Shown one piece after another: positions 9,801-17,015 of a DNA stretch of 64,000 nucleotides. The position numbers and the translations under genes are program-made. This stretch comes from Streptomyces sp. NBC_00091. Its GTDB lineage: Bacteria > Actinomycetota > Actinomycetes > Streptomycetales > Streptomycetaceae. The stretch covers positions 310,001-374,000 of the forward strand of contig NZ_JAPEMA010000002.1 of assembly GCF_026343185.1 (NCBI RefSeq), in the 5' to 3' direction. The notes under the pieces are model-generated. The model was given only the letters and a program-made list of their open reading frames with translations, was not told where the DNA came from and searched no databases. Positions within the stretch are counted from its first letter, which is position 1; each line of letters begins with the position of its first letter.

Positions 9801-10877
9801 TTCGCCCGCAGCGCCGCGCTCGAGTTCCCCGGCTCGCTGGTCCGCGCCGTGGAGATCCACCCCAAGGAGGACCCCGAGCAGAGCGCCGACCGGCTCCTCG
9901 CCGAGCTGGGGTGCGAGGAGTCCGACGGGCCCGCCTCCGTCGGGTACGCCGCGGACGGCACCCGGACCGTCCGCCGGCCGGTGCCCGCTCCGCTGCACGC
10001 GGCCGGGGAGGCCGTGCCCCTGGGCCCGGGCTCCGTGGTCCTGCTCACGGGCGGGGCGCGCGGGATCACCGCGCGGACGGCCCTCGCGCTGGCCCGTGCC
10101 ACCGGATGCCACGTGGAACTGGTCGGCCGTACGCCCGAACCACCCGCCGGAGCCGACGCGTTCGGGCAGGCGCAGGACCGGGTCGCGCTGCGTGCCGCGC
10201 TGATCGCCTCGGGGCTGCGCACACCGGCCGAGATCGAGGCGGCGGCCTCGCGGATCCTCGCCGAGCGGGAGGTGCGGGCCGCTCTGGCCGGCCTCGCCGG
10301 CGCGGCGGCCTCGGTCCGCTACCACTGCGCCGACGTCACGGACGAGGAGGCCGTACGGGCCGTCGTGGCCGATGTGCGCGCCCGGCACGGCCGGCTCGAC
10401 GGGATCGTGCACGGCGCGGGGGTGCTGCGGGACGGCCTGCTGCGCGAGAAGGACCCGGCGGACTTCGCCGAGGTGTTCACCACCAAGGTGGCCGGTGCGC
10501 GCCACCTGGCGGCCGCGGCCGCCGAGCACGGCTCGTGCCCGCCACCCCGGTTCCTGGCCCTGTTCGGCAGTGTCGCCGGGGTGTACGGCAACCGCGGCCA
10601 GAGCGACTACGCGGCGGCCAACGACGCCCTCGACTCCCTCGCGCACACCTGGGCCGAGTCCTTCCCCGGCCGGGTGCTGTCCGTCGACTGGGGCCCCTGG
10701 GCGGCCCAGGCGGGCGGGATGGTCACCCCCGAGCTGGAGCGGGCGTACGTCCGGCGAGGCATCCCGCTCATCGAGCCGGAGGCCGGGACCTCCGCGTTCC
10801 TCGCCGAACTCGCCCACGGGAACGACGTACAGGTGGTCCTGATGGCCGCCTCGCAGGAGGTGCGCGGCGATGAGTGA
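3894..10877 (+). CDS. Iterative type I PKS, PfaA/HglE-like: NMO-NMO-KS-AT-ACP-KR
   Basis: A 2327-residue synthase. Residues about 5-280 and 290-600 are two successive nitronate-monooxygenase/PfaD-like barrels; KGHEAGGRVG with RACGGIG marks the first and GMECGGHVGPR with FAGGIH the second. KS follows at 690-1110 with Cys880 (DAACASS), His1015 (EAHGTGT) and His1055. AT is at about 1240-1550 with Ser1333 (GHSYGE). Then come a linker of GGGAVA repeats, one ACP with Ser1787 in the LSIDSIKRVEI motif typical of PUFA-synthase ACPs, and a KR at about 2045-2290 with Tyr2239 (YAAAN). PfaD-type barrels serve as enoyl reductases in PUFA synthases, so the fused barrels may supply ER activity. GTG at 3894 is chosen for GGAAGAGGAG just upstream; ATG at 3864 lacks a site. 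The stop overlaps the next start by 8 bases. Confidence 0.9.
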   Translation: MTRTPPQSAASRELVVAVSPFEEPNPRIVTAAERAGALGLLDLGRDPAAARRAFAELARRLGGGGGGGGGGGAGSGRYGVRVPVGCPTGPGELPPGVDTVLLADPASHTREQVAAWAAAAGRPRVWAEVTAPAEAAAAVAAGAVALVAKGHEAGGRVGAATTFVLLQQLLAGSGPGVPVRACGGIGPHTAAAAVAGGAAGVVLDAQLALTTEGEEALPAEVAAALRAMDGSETRLLDGHRVFARPDLTAPDGPVAALLGARDLRAQLLPVGQDGASAARLAARHRTIGGVVQAVRAAVTGHLEAAVRARPLERALPVAQGPMTRVSDQAAFAEAVAAEGGVPYLALAVMEGPDVRALLAESAARLGERPWGVGLLGFAPEELRREQLAAVAEARPPYAVIAGGTPAQAAPLEAAGIRTHLHVPSPGLLERYLAEGARRFVFEGMECGGHVGPRASFPLWEEQIERLLSCPEPEALDVLFAGGIHDERSAAMAVAAAAPLAERGARIGVLMGTAYLFTREAVACGAVLPVFQRAAVECADTVLLHTAPGHATRCAATPYAEAFEATRRRLEQSGAEPREVWEELERLNLGRLRIASKGLRRSAGSGDAATGAVPAGASGASSASGALEPVGEEQQYAEGLFMLGQAATLRSGATTVAALHAQVTEGATRLLERRARELAAPSGPAAGASGPLDIAIVGMACAYPGSPDLAGYWARILDGTDAVTEVPAERWDPALYYDADPARAGERTPSRWGGFLGPVPFDALAHGIPPASLAGIEPVQLLALEISARALGDAGYGRDRDFDRSRASVVFGAEAGTELAGAYGLRALLPSYLGAVPAGLDGQLPRLTEDSFPGVLANVIAGRVANRLDLGGANCTVDAACASSLAALDLACRQLCDGDSDMVLCGGADVHNGINDYLLFSSVRALSPGGRCRPFDAAADGIALGEGVGVLVLKRLADAERDGDRVYAVVKAVGAASDGRSLGLTAPRPEGQRRALERAYARAGVSPAEVGLVEAHGTGTVVGDSTELSVLTELFTASGAAPGSCALGSVKSQLGHTKCAAGLAGLIKAARAVHAGVRPPTLHIDTPSPAWREGTSPFFFDTQARPWALPPRRRIAGVSAFGFGGTNYHAVLAGYAGSDEPRHGLEEWPAELFCFRGEDRRAAGRAMARLAARLEENDAAGRPWTLRDLAAEAAASGRGPVRVAVVAGDADELAVRLERARAFTAGVGVHVREDRADPGRVAFLFPGQGSQRPGMLGELFTAFPALRGLLDEAPGAVVSAMFPPAAFGAGGREAQRAAVTDTRVAQPALGLAGAAAHLLLGELGVRPDCVGGHSYGELTALWAAGVYDMPSLLRLSARRAGAILAAAGADPGSMAAVSAAPEEVREIAERAGCVVANHNAPRQCVISGPTGAVSGAVEALREAGLKAEPIPVACAFHSGVVAGAAGALAEELAGTAVADAAVPVWSNTTAGPYPAGPDAVRGLLARQVAEPVRFVEQVEAMYAAGVRTFVEAGPGRVLSGLVGRILQDRPHTVVPLDVRGEHGLVRLVTALAELAAAGVPLAPEALFRGRTRRLPERAPVRPGWLVDGHLVRTADGLPVAGGLRPARRVAPAEAAEGGAVVAAASGVGAAAGGAVAGGGAVAGGGAVAGGGAVAGGGAVAGGGAVAGDRREEAVLEYLRGTRELVEAQRDVLLGYLGAAAPALPRPGAEAPVPGVLPGAVNAPAPADGSGAWAPVAGAGRGGAAGPGAPRTAEEVMDAVLEIVHTRTGYPRDMLDPGLDLEADLSIDSIKRVEIIGALADRIGLPRDPGGSTESAVEELSRIKTLRGIVDWIVSRTADDSPEPDPDPAPDAGPAPAPVPVARLRVEVVPVAEAAGDPQALRGLRIGVVEDGQGLAAALGGALRARGADVRLLTETEAGFDGIVDLSALRAGAAEPVLPEAFPGLRRVLAGGVRRLLLVTEPGTAGAGLHGFARSAALEFPGSLVRAVEIHPKEDPEQSADRLLAELGCEESDGPASVGYAADGTRTVRRPVPAPLHAAGEAVPLGPGSVVLLTGGARGITARTALALARATGCHVELVGRTPEPPAGADAFGQAQDRVALRAALIASGLRTPAEIEAAASRILAEREVRAALAGLAGAAASVRYHCADVTDEEAVRAVVADVRARHGRLDGIVHGAGVLRDGLLREKDPADFAEVFTTKVAGARHLAAAAAEHGSCPPPRFLALFGSVAGVYGNRGQSDYAAANDALDSLAHTWAESFPGRVLSVDWGPWAAQAGGMVTPELERAYVRRGIPLIEPEAGTSAFLAELAHGNDVQVVLMAASQEVRGDE
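8785..8889 (+). repeat. 18-bp coding tandem repeat (GGGAVA linker)
   Basis: About six copies of an 18-base unit, gctgtggccggcggcggc, code for AVAGGG repeats in the linker between AT and ACP of the first PKS protein. The unit is nearly invariant at DNA level, so copy number is likely to vary between strains. Confidence 0.85.
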
Positions 10878-13800
10878 CCGGCTGCGGCGCGGCCCGCGCC
10901 CGACCGACGCGGCGATCGTCGGGATGGGCGCGGTGTTCCCGGGCGCCGGCGATCTGGCCGCGTACCGGCGCAATCTGCTCGCCGGTACGGACTGCGTCGG
11001 CGACGTCCCGCCGGAGCGCTGGGATCCGGAGGTGTACTACGACCCGGACGGCGCCGGCGGTGGCGCGGCCGGCGACCGGTTCTACTGCCGGCGCGGCGGC
11101 TTCGTCGACGGGCTGGCCGCCTTCGACCCGACGCGGTTCGGGATCATGCCGGCGGCCGTGGAGGGGGCCGAGCCGGATCAGATGCTGGCCCTGCACGCGA
11201 CGGCCGAGGCGATCGCGGACGCGGGCGGCGAGGACCGGCTGCCGGCGGACCGGTCCCGGATCGGGGTGGTGCTGGGGCGCGGCGGGTTCATGGGGGTGGC
11301 CACGGCCCGGCTGGACCAACGGGTGCGGACCGCCCACCAGTTGGCGCAGACCCTGCGGGAGCTGGCGCCGGAGCTCGGCGAGCGGCGGATCGCCGAGGTG
11401 CGCTCGGCCTTCCAGGACGCGCTGGGTCCGGAGCGGCCGGACGCCTCGATCGGGCTGGTGCCGAGCTTCACCGCCGCCCGGACCGCCAACCGGCTGGACT
11501 TCCGCGGCCCCGCCTACACCCTGGACGCGGCCTGCGCCTCCTCGCTGCTGGCCGTGGACCAGGCGGTCGCCTTGCTGGCGGGCGGGCGGTGCGACGCGGT
11601 GGTGGCGGGGGCGGTGCACCACTGCCACATCGCCACGCTGTGGAGCGTGTTCACGCAGCTGCGGGCGCTGAGTCCGAGCGAGCGGATCCGGCCCTTCGAC
11701 CGGGCGGCCGACGGGACCCTGCTGTCCGAGGGGACCGGGGTGGTGCTGCTGAAACGGCTGGCCGACGCGCAGCGGGACGGTGACCGCGTGTACGCGGTGA
11801 TCCGCGGGACGGGGGTGGCCGGGGACGGCCGGGCGGCGAGCCTGATGAGTCCGCTGGTCGCGGGCCAGGTACGGGCGCTGGAGCGGGCCTGGCGGGAGGC
11901 GGGCCTGGATCCGCGGGCGCCGGGCGCGCTGGGGCTGCTGGAGGCGCACGGCACCGGGACGCCGGTGGGGGACGCGGCCGAACTGGACACCCTGGCCCAG
12001 GTGTTCGGGCCGCCCGGAGCGGGCGGGCCGGAGATCGGTTTCGGGTCGGTCAAGTCGATGCTCGGCCACACGATGCAGGCCTCCGGCATGGCCGGGCTGA
12101 TCAAGGCCGCCCTGTCCGTGCACGAGGGGGTGCTGCCGCCGACGCTGCACCTGGAGGACCCCCACCCGGACCTGGCCCGGACCCGGATGCGGCCGGTGAC
12201 GGCCGCGGAGCCGTGGGAGCGGGGGCCGGCGCCGCGCCGGGCCGGGGTCAACGCGTTCGGTTTCGGCGGGATCAACGCGCACGTGGTGCTGGAGGAGGCT
12301 CCGGCCGCCGGCCGGGCGGCGCCCCCGCTGCGCCGGTTCCTGCCGCTGGGGGGCTCCGCCGCGCCCGTGGGGGCGGGCGCGCCCGGTGACGTACTGCTCC
12401 TGGCGGCCGGCGGTGCGGCCGAGCTGTCGGCGCTGCTGGCAGCGGGTGCGCCGGTGTCCGGCGGGGAGGGGCCCTGCCGAATCGCGGTGGTCGGGCCGAC
12501 CCCGCAGCGGCTCGCGCTGGCCGCGAAGGTGGTGGCGCGCGGGCGGGCCTGGCGGGGGCGGGGGGACGTGTGGTTCACCCCCGAACCGCTGGGCGGCCGG
12601 GTGGCGTTCCTCTTCCCGGGTCTGGAGCCGGAGTTCGCGCCGGTGGTGAACGACGTCGCGGACCGCCTGGGGCTGGACCGGCCCCGCCTCACCCGGGGCG
12701 GGTCGCTGGTCGAGCGGGCCCTGGACGCGATCGCGACGGGCCGCTTCTTCGCCCGGGCCCTGCCCGGCCTCGGTATCGAAGCCGATGTGCTGGCGGGCCA
12801 CAGCCTGGGCGAGTGGGCGGCGATGGTGGCCGCCGGGATGTACCCGCAGGAGGCGGCCGACACCTTCCTGGACTCGCTGCGGCCCGGTTCGCTCAGGGTC
12901 CCGGACCTGGTGTACGCGGCGCTGGGCTGCGGTGCCCAGCGGGCGGAGTCGGCGCTGCACGGACTGGACGGGGTGGTGGTCAGCCACGACAACTGCCCGC
13001 ACCAGTCGGTGATATGCGGCGATCCGGACCAAGTGGCCGCGGCGGTCGGGCGGTTGCGCGGCGAGGGGGTGCTCGGGCAGGAGCTGCCGTTCCGTTCGGG
13101 CTTCCACACCCCGATGTGGGAGCCCTACCTCGGCCAGGTCCGCGCCGCCTTCGGCCGGCTGCCGCTGCGGCCGGGCTCGCTGCCGGTGTGGTCGGCCACC
13201 ACGTGCGCGCCGTTCCCGGCCGCCGCGCGGGAGGTACGGGAACTGGTGGTCCGCCACCTCCTGGAGCCGGTGCGCTTCCGCGAGCTGACGCTGCGCCTGT
13301 ACGAGGAGGAGGGCGTGCGGAGCTTCGTCACGCTGGGCCCGGGCAGCCTGCCGGGCTTCGTCGAGGACACCCTGCGCGAGCGCCCCCACCTGTCGGTGGC
13401 CGCCTCCTCCCCGCGCCTGCCGGGCCTGGCCTCGCTGACCCGCGCCTGCGCCGCGCTCTGGACCGAGGGACACACGCCGCGCTGGGACCTCCTGGCCGGG
13501 TCCCCGGCCGATGCGCCGGCCGACGCATCGGCCGGCGCATCGGCCTCCCCGGGCCCGGCCGCCGGATCGGACGCCAGCCCGGCCGCTGGGTCGGACGCCG
13601 GATCGGACGCCGGATCGGACGCCGGGTCGGCTGCCGGATCGGACGGCGAGTCGGCCGCCCGGTCGGACGCCGGATCGGACGCCGGATCGGACGCCGAGTC
13701 GGACGCCTGGTCGGGCGTCGGCCCGGCCGCCGGAGCGGACGCCAAGTCGGACGCCGAGTCGGGCGCCGGAGCGGACGCCTGGTCGGGCGTCGGCCCGGCC

Positions 13801-15774
13801 GTCGGCCCGGCGGGGCTTCAGGGTGCGGCCGTCGGCCGCCCCGGGCCCCGGGCGACACCCGCCGGGCCCGGGCGCGGCATGCGCCTGGACCTCGGCTCGC
13901 CGCTGGTGCGGCTCGGCGAGGCGGCCCGGGCGTCCCTGAGCGGCCTCCTCACCACGGCCCCGGGCAGCCCGGCCCCGGCCCTCGGGGAGACGGACCGGGC
14001 CCTGCCGGGCGGCGGCGGCCTCCCGGGCCCGGCTCCGGCGCCCGCCGCGTCCTCGGGACGGCCGGTCCTGCTGTCCGCCCTGGACGCGGTCCTCGGCGAC
14101 ACCGGCGCCGCCGCCCGGAGCGTCGCCGAGGCCTGGGCGGCGGTCCGGCCGCCCGGTGCCGCGGAGGGGCCGGCCGCAGGGCCGGGCCCCGGCACGCGCC
14201 ACGACGGTGCGGGAAGGGCCACGGGGAAACACACCCTGCGGCTCTCGCTGGCCGCGCTGCCCTACGTACGGGACCACTGCGTGTACCTCCAGCCGGACGG
14301 CTGGCCGCATGACTCCGACCGGTTCCCGGTCGTGCCCATGACCACCATGCTCGAGCTGGCCGCCGAGGCCGCCCGGCGGTACGCGCCCGCCGGCTCGGCC
14401 GTCACCGGCTACGAGGACGTACGCGCCCTGCGGTGGCTGCCCGTCGAACCGGCCCTGGACGTGGAGGTCCTCGTCCGGGGCGAGGGGCCCGGCCGGTTCC
14501 GCGTGGAGATCGGGGAGTACGCCTCGGTGGTCGTCCTGCTCGGCGAGCGGTACGAGCGGCCGCCCGCCCCCGACACCACGGCCCTGCGCGACCCGCGGCC
14601 CGCCCCCGTCAGCGCCGAGGCGCTCTACCGCGACCGGTGGATGTTCCACGGCCCCCGCTTCGCCGCCGTGCACGAGGTGCGGACCGTCGGCGCGGACGGC
14701 ATCGAGGGGGTGCTGCGGGCCCTGCCCGATCCCGGGGCCCTGCTCGACGCCGCGGGCCAGCTGTTCGGGCACTGGATGCAGCTGAGCCTCCCGGTGGACC
14801 GGCTGGTGTTCCCCGCCACCGTGGACCGCGTCCGGTTCTTCGGTCCGCCGCCGGCCGCGCGGGAACTCGTACGCGCCACGGCCCGGATCCGCGAGGTGCT
14901 CGAGGTCACCGTGCGCGGCGACCTCGAGCTGCGGCGGGCCGACGGCGAGGTGTGGGCGCGGATCGAGGGGTGGACGTACCGCCGGTTCGGCGCCGACGAA
15001 CGGGTCTGGCCGATGAAGTTCACCCCTGAGGTCTGCGGCATCGGCGAGCCCCAGCCGGGCGGCTGGTGCCTGGCCCGCAGGCGCTGGAGCGACCCCGCCT
15101 CGCAGGAACTGGTGATGCGCCGCTACCTGGGCGCCGCCGAGCGGGCCGCCTACGAGCGGCTGTCGCCCCGCGCCCGGGCCCCCTGGCTGCTGGGCCGGAT
15201 CGCCGCCAAGGACGCGCTGCGGCAGCTGCTGTGGGACGGCGGCGCCGGGCCGGTGTTCCCGGCGGAGGTTCCGGTCGGCAACGACCCGGCGGGCCGCCCG
15301 CTGGCGCTGGGCCCGCTCGCCGGCGGGTTCCGGCTGACCATCGCCCACAAGGACCGGATCGCGGTCGCCCTCGCGCACCCCGACCGAGCGGTCGGGATCG
15401 ACGTGGAACCGGTGACCGCCGATCCGGACGCCCTGATCCGCATCGCCCTGGGGCCCGGCGAACTCCCCCTGGCCGAGGCGCTGGCCGCCGCCCGGGGGTG
15501 CGGGCTGCCGGCCGCGCTCACCGCCCTGTGGTGCGCCAAGGAGGCCGCTGCCAAGGCGGAGGGCAGCGGGCTCGGCGGCCGGCCGCAGGACTGGCGGATG
15601 TCCGGTGAGCCGGACTCCGGCGGCCTGCTGGTGCGGTCCCCGGACGGGCACCCGTACGCGGTGCGCACCACCCTGCCCGGATCCGCGCCGCTCGACCACG
15701 TCGTCGCCTGGACGGACCACGGCGCGGCGCCCACCGTCCCCTTCCACCTCACGGAGACACGCCATGGGAACTGA
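10870..15774 (+). CDS. Iterative type I PKS partner: KS-AT-DH-PPTase
   Basis: A 1634-residue protein translationally coupled to the first PKS. KS is at residues 10-470 with Cys222 (DAACASS), His360 (EAHGTGT) and His400. A divergent AT is at about 575-860 with Ser645 in GHSLGEW. A Ser/Asp/Ala/Gly-rich spacer at about 880-1000 follows. A hot-dog dehydratase region is at about 1115-1380 (PYVRDHCVYL with the candidate catalytic His, then HGPRFAAVHE). A C-terminal 4'-phosphopantetheinyl transferase at about 1430-1600 has VGIDVEPV and WCAKEAAAKAEG. An integral PPTase recalls enediyne PKSs and HglE-type synthases. It has no ACP of its own, so it probably works with the ACP of the first protein or the free ACP just downstream, which the built-in PPTase could activate. 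Confidence 0.88.
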   Translation: MSDRLRRGPRPTDAAIVGMGAVFPGAGDLAAYRRNLLAGTDCVGDVPPERWDPEVYYDPDGAGGGAAGDRFYCRRGGFVDGLAAFDPTRFGIMPAAVEGAEPDQMLALHATAEAIADAGGEDRLPADRSRIGVVLGRGGFMGVATARLDQRVRTAHQLAQTLRELAPELGERRIAEVRSAFQDALGPERPDASIGLVPSFTAARTANRLDFRGPAYTLDAACASSLLAVDQAVALLAGGRCDAVVAGAVHHCHIATLWSVFTQLRALSPSERIRPFDRAADGTLLSEGTGVVLLKRLADAQRDGDRVYAVIRGTGVAGDGRAASLMSPLVAGQVRALERAWREAGLDPRAPGALGLLEAHGTGTPVGDAAELDTLAQVFGPPGAGGPEIGFGSVKSMLGHTMQASGMAGLIKAALSVHEGVLPPTLHLEDPHPDLARTRMRPVTAAEPWERGPAPRRAGVNAFGFGGINAHVVLEEAPAAGRAAPPLRRFLPLGGSAAPVGAGAPGDVLLLAAGGAAELSALLAAGAPVSGGEGPCRIAVVGPTPQRLALAAKVVARGRAWRGRGDVWFTPEPLGGRVAFLFPGLEPEFAPVVNDVADRLGLDRPRLTRGGSLVERALDAIATGRFFARALPGLGIEADVLAGHSLGEWAAMVAAGMYPQEAADTFLDSLRPGSLRVPDLVYAALGCGAQRAESALHGLDGVVVSHDNCPHQSVICGDPDQVAAAVGRLRGEGVLGQELPFRSGFHTPMWEPYLGQVRAAFGRLPLRPGSLPVWSATTCAPFPAAAREVRELVVRHLLEPVRFRELTLRLYEEEGVRSFVTLGPGSLPGFVEDTLRERPHLSVAASSPRLPGLASLTRACAALWTEGHTPRWDLLAGSPADAPADASAGASASPGPAAGSDASPAAGSDAGSDAGSDAGSAAGSDGESAARSDAGSDAGSDAESDAWSGVGPAAGADAKSDAESGAGADAWSGVGPAVGPAGLQGAAVGRPGPRATPAGPGRGMRLDLGSPLVRLGEAARASLSGLLTTAPGSPAPALGETDRALPGGGGLPGPAPAPAASSGRPVLLSALDAVLGDTGAAARSVAEAWAAVRPPGAAEGPAAGPGPGTRHDGAGRATGKHTLRLSLAALPYVRDHCVYLQPDGWPHDSDRFPVVPMTTMLELAAEAARRYAPAGSAVTGYEDVRALRWLPVEPALDVEVLVRGEGPGRFRVEIGEYASVVVLLGERYERPPAPDTTALRDPRPAPVSAEALYRDRWMFHGPRFAAVHEVRTVGADGIEGVLRALPDPGALLDAAGQLFGHWMQLSLPVDRLVFPATVDRVRFFGPPPAARELVRATARIREVLEVTVRGDLELRRADGEVWARIEGWTYRRFGADERVWPMKFTPEVCGIGEPQPGGWCLARRRWSDPASQELVMRRYLGAAERAAYERLSPRARAPWLLGRIAAKDALRQLLWDGGAGPVFPAEVPVGNDPAGRPLALGPLAGGFRLTIAHKDRIAVALAHPDRAVGIDVEPVTADPDALIRIALGPGELPLAEALAAARGCGLPAALTALWCAKEAAAKAEGSGLGGRPQDWRMSGEPDSGGLLVRSPDGHPYAVRTTLPGSAPLDHVVAWTDHGAAPTVPFHLTETRHGN
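13555..13765 (+). repeat. Degenerate 12-bp coding repeat (GSDA linker)
   Basis: Repeats of a 12-base unit close to gccggatcggac code for a Gly/Ser/Asp/Ala spacer between the AT and DH of the second PKS protein. The spacer is low-complexity, acidic and probably disordered. Unit order is irregular, with Ala, Glu and Trp variants. Confidence 0.75.
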
Positions 15775-16174
15775 CATCCTCGCCGAGATCACCGGCATGC
15801 TGGTGGAGATCGTCGGCGATGAGTACCTCCTCACGGACGAGGTCACGATGAAGACGACGTTCAACGAGGACCTCGCCCTGGAGAGCATCGAGTTCGTCGC
15901 GCTCGCCGAGGCTCTGCACCATCGCTACGGCGCCGGGGTGGACCTGATGGGCTTCCTGGCGGAGAAGGACATGGACGCCATTCTCGCCATGTCCGTCGGC
16001 GAGCTCGTCACCCACATCGGGCAGGTCACCCACGCCTCCCTCGCCCGGGGCGCGTCGGCCACCGCCGCCCCGCCGGTCCCGCCGGTCCCGCCGGTCCCGC
16101 CGGTCCCGCCGGTCCCGCCGGTCCCGCCGACGACGGCCGCCACGGCCGCCGCGTCGGCCACCCTGGCCGGCTGA
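15764..16174 (+). CDS. Free-standing acyl carrier protein with PPV tail
   Basis: A 136-residue protein. Residues 1-85 form an ACP with the phosphopantetheine Ser41 in LALESIEFVALAE and a predicted four-helix layout. Residues 90-136 are an Ala/Pro tail with six PPV units. It overlaps the preceding PKS gene by 11 bases and starts at ATG 15764 after GGAGA. It would carry acyl chains for one of the KS domains or hand the product to the next hydrolase or transferase. Free ACPs next to HglE-like synthases are plausible partners, but the pairing is inferred. Confidence 0.88.
   Translation: MGTDILAEITGMLVEIVGDEYLLTDEVTMKTTFNEDLALESIEFVALAEALHHRYGAGVDLMGFLAEKDMDAILAMSVGELVTHIGQVTHASLARGASATAAPPVPPVPPVPPVPPVPPVPPTTAATAAASATLAG
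16071..16129 (+). repeat. 9-bp coding tandem repeat (PPV tail of ACP)
   Basis: Six in-frame copies of ccgccggtc-type units code for PPV repeats at the C-terminus of the free ACP. It is the third simple coding repeat within this one operon. Confidence 0.85.
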
Positions 16175-16181
16175 GCCCGCC

Positions 16182-17015
16182 ATGGCCTTCGTCCACGCGG
16201 GCTCCCTGCGCTTCCACGTCCAGCGGCTCCCGGCCGCCGCCGCGGCCGACCCCGGCCGGCCCCTGGTGGTGTTCCTCCACGGGCTCGTCGTCGACAACCT
16301 GTCCTCCTTCTACTGCCCGGTGGCCCTGCCGGTCGCCCGCGCCGGGCACGAGGTCCTCCTCTACGACCTGCGCGGCCACGGCCGCACCGAACGCCCGGCC
16401 GAGGGCTACGACAGCCGCAGCGCCGTACGGGACCTCTTCGCCCTCCTCGGCGCGCTCGGCCTCGGGCGGCGCCAGCTCCACCTGGTCGGCAACAGCTACG
16501 GCGGGACCCTGGCTCTGCACGCCGCCCTGGCCCGGCCCGACCTCGTCACCGGGCTCACCCTCCTCGAACCGCCGCTCAGCGGGGCGTGGGTGGAGAACAT
16601 GGTGGACACCCTGTCGGCGGCCGCGCTCAGCCTGGAGGACAGCCCGGTGCCGGCGGAGCTGCTCGGCCTGCGCCTGCGCAAGGCCGCCCACCTCACCGCC
16701 ATCGCCGACGAGCTGCTCAACCGCACCACCCTGATCGACGACATCGCCGGGAGCCGCACCTTCACCCCGGCCGACTACGCGCAGCTCCACTGCCCGGCCC
16801 TGATCGTCTGCGGCGAGCACTCCGAACTGGTGCCGGGTGCCCGGGAGCTGGCCCGGCACGCCGCGCGGGCGAGCCTGCGGATCCTGCCGGGCCTGGGGCA
16901 CGACGTCCTGAAGGAGAGCAGCGGGGCGCTACGGGAATCCGTACGGGAACACCTCGACGCGACGGCGGCCGCGGCGGCGACGGCGCGGCCGCGGGCGGGA
17001 GCGCTGGTCCGATGA
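16182..17015 (+). CDS. Alpha/beta hydrolase (possible chain-releasing or transacylating enzyme)
   Basis: A 277-residue alpha/beta hydrolase. It has the oxyanion strand VVFLHGLV, the loop YDLRGHGRTERP, the nucleophile elbow GNSYGG (Ser) and a late LPGLGHDVL stretch holding the likely catalytic His, with an Asp/Glu candidate before it. It begins 7 bases after the ACP stop and overlaps the glycosyltransferase start by four bases, so it belongs to the PKS operon. The position directly after the ACP suggests a stand-alone thioesterase or acyltransferase that releases the chain; a housekeeping esterase role cannot be excluded. Confidence 0.85.
   Translation: MAFVHAGSLRFHVQRLPAAAAADPGRPLVVFLHGLVVDNLSSFYCPVALPVARAGHEVLLYDLRGHGRTERPAEGYDSRSAVRDLFALLGALGLGRRQLHLVGNSYGGTLALHAALARPDLVTGLTLLEPPLSGAWVENMVDTLSAAALSLEDSPVPAELLGLRLRKAAHLTAIADELLNRTTLIDDIAGSRTFTPADYAQLHCPALIVCGEHSELVPGARELARHAARASLRILPGLGHDVLKESSGALRESVREHLDATAAAAATARPRAGALVR

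Noticed and set aside
10768..15888. Very long minus-strand open frame opposite the second PKS gene
   Set aside because: It is rich in Arg, Gly, Pro and Gln with no domain, and arises from GC-biased third positions of the real plus-strand gene.
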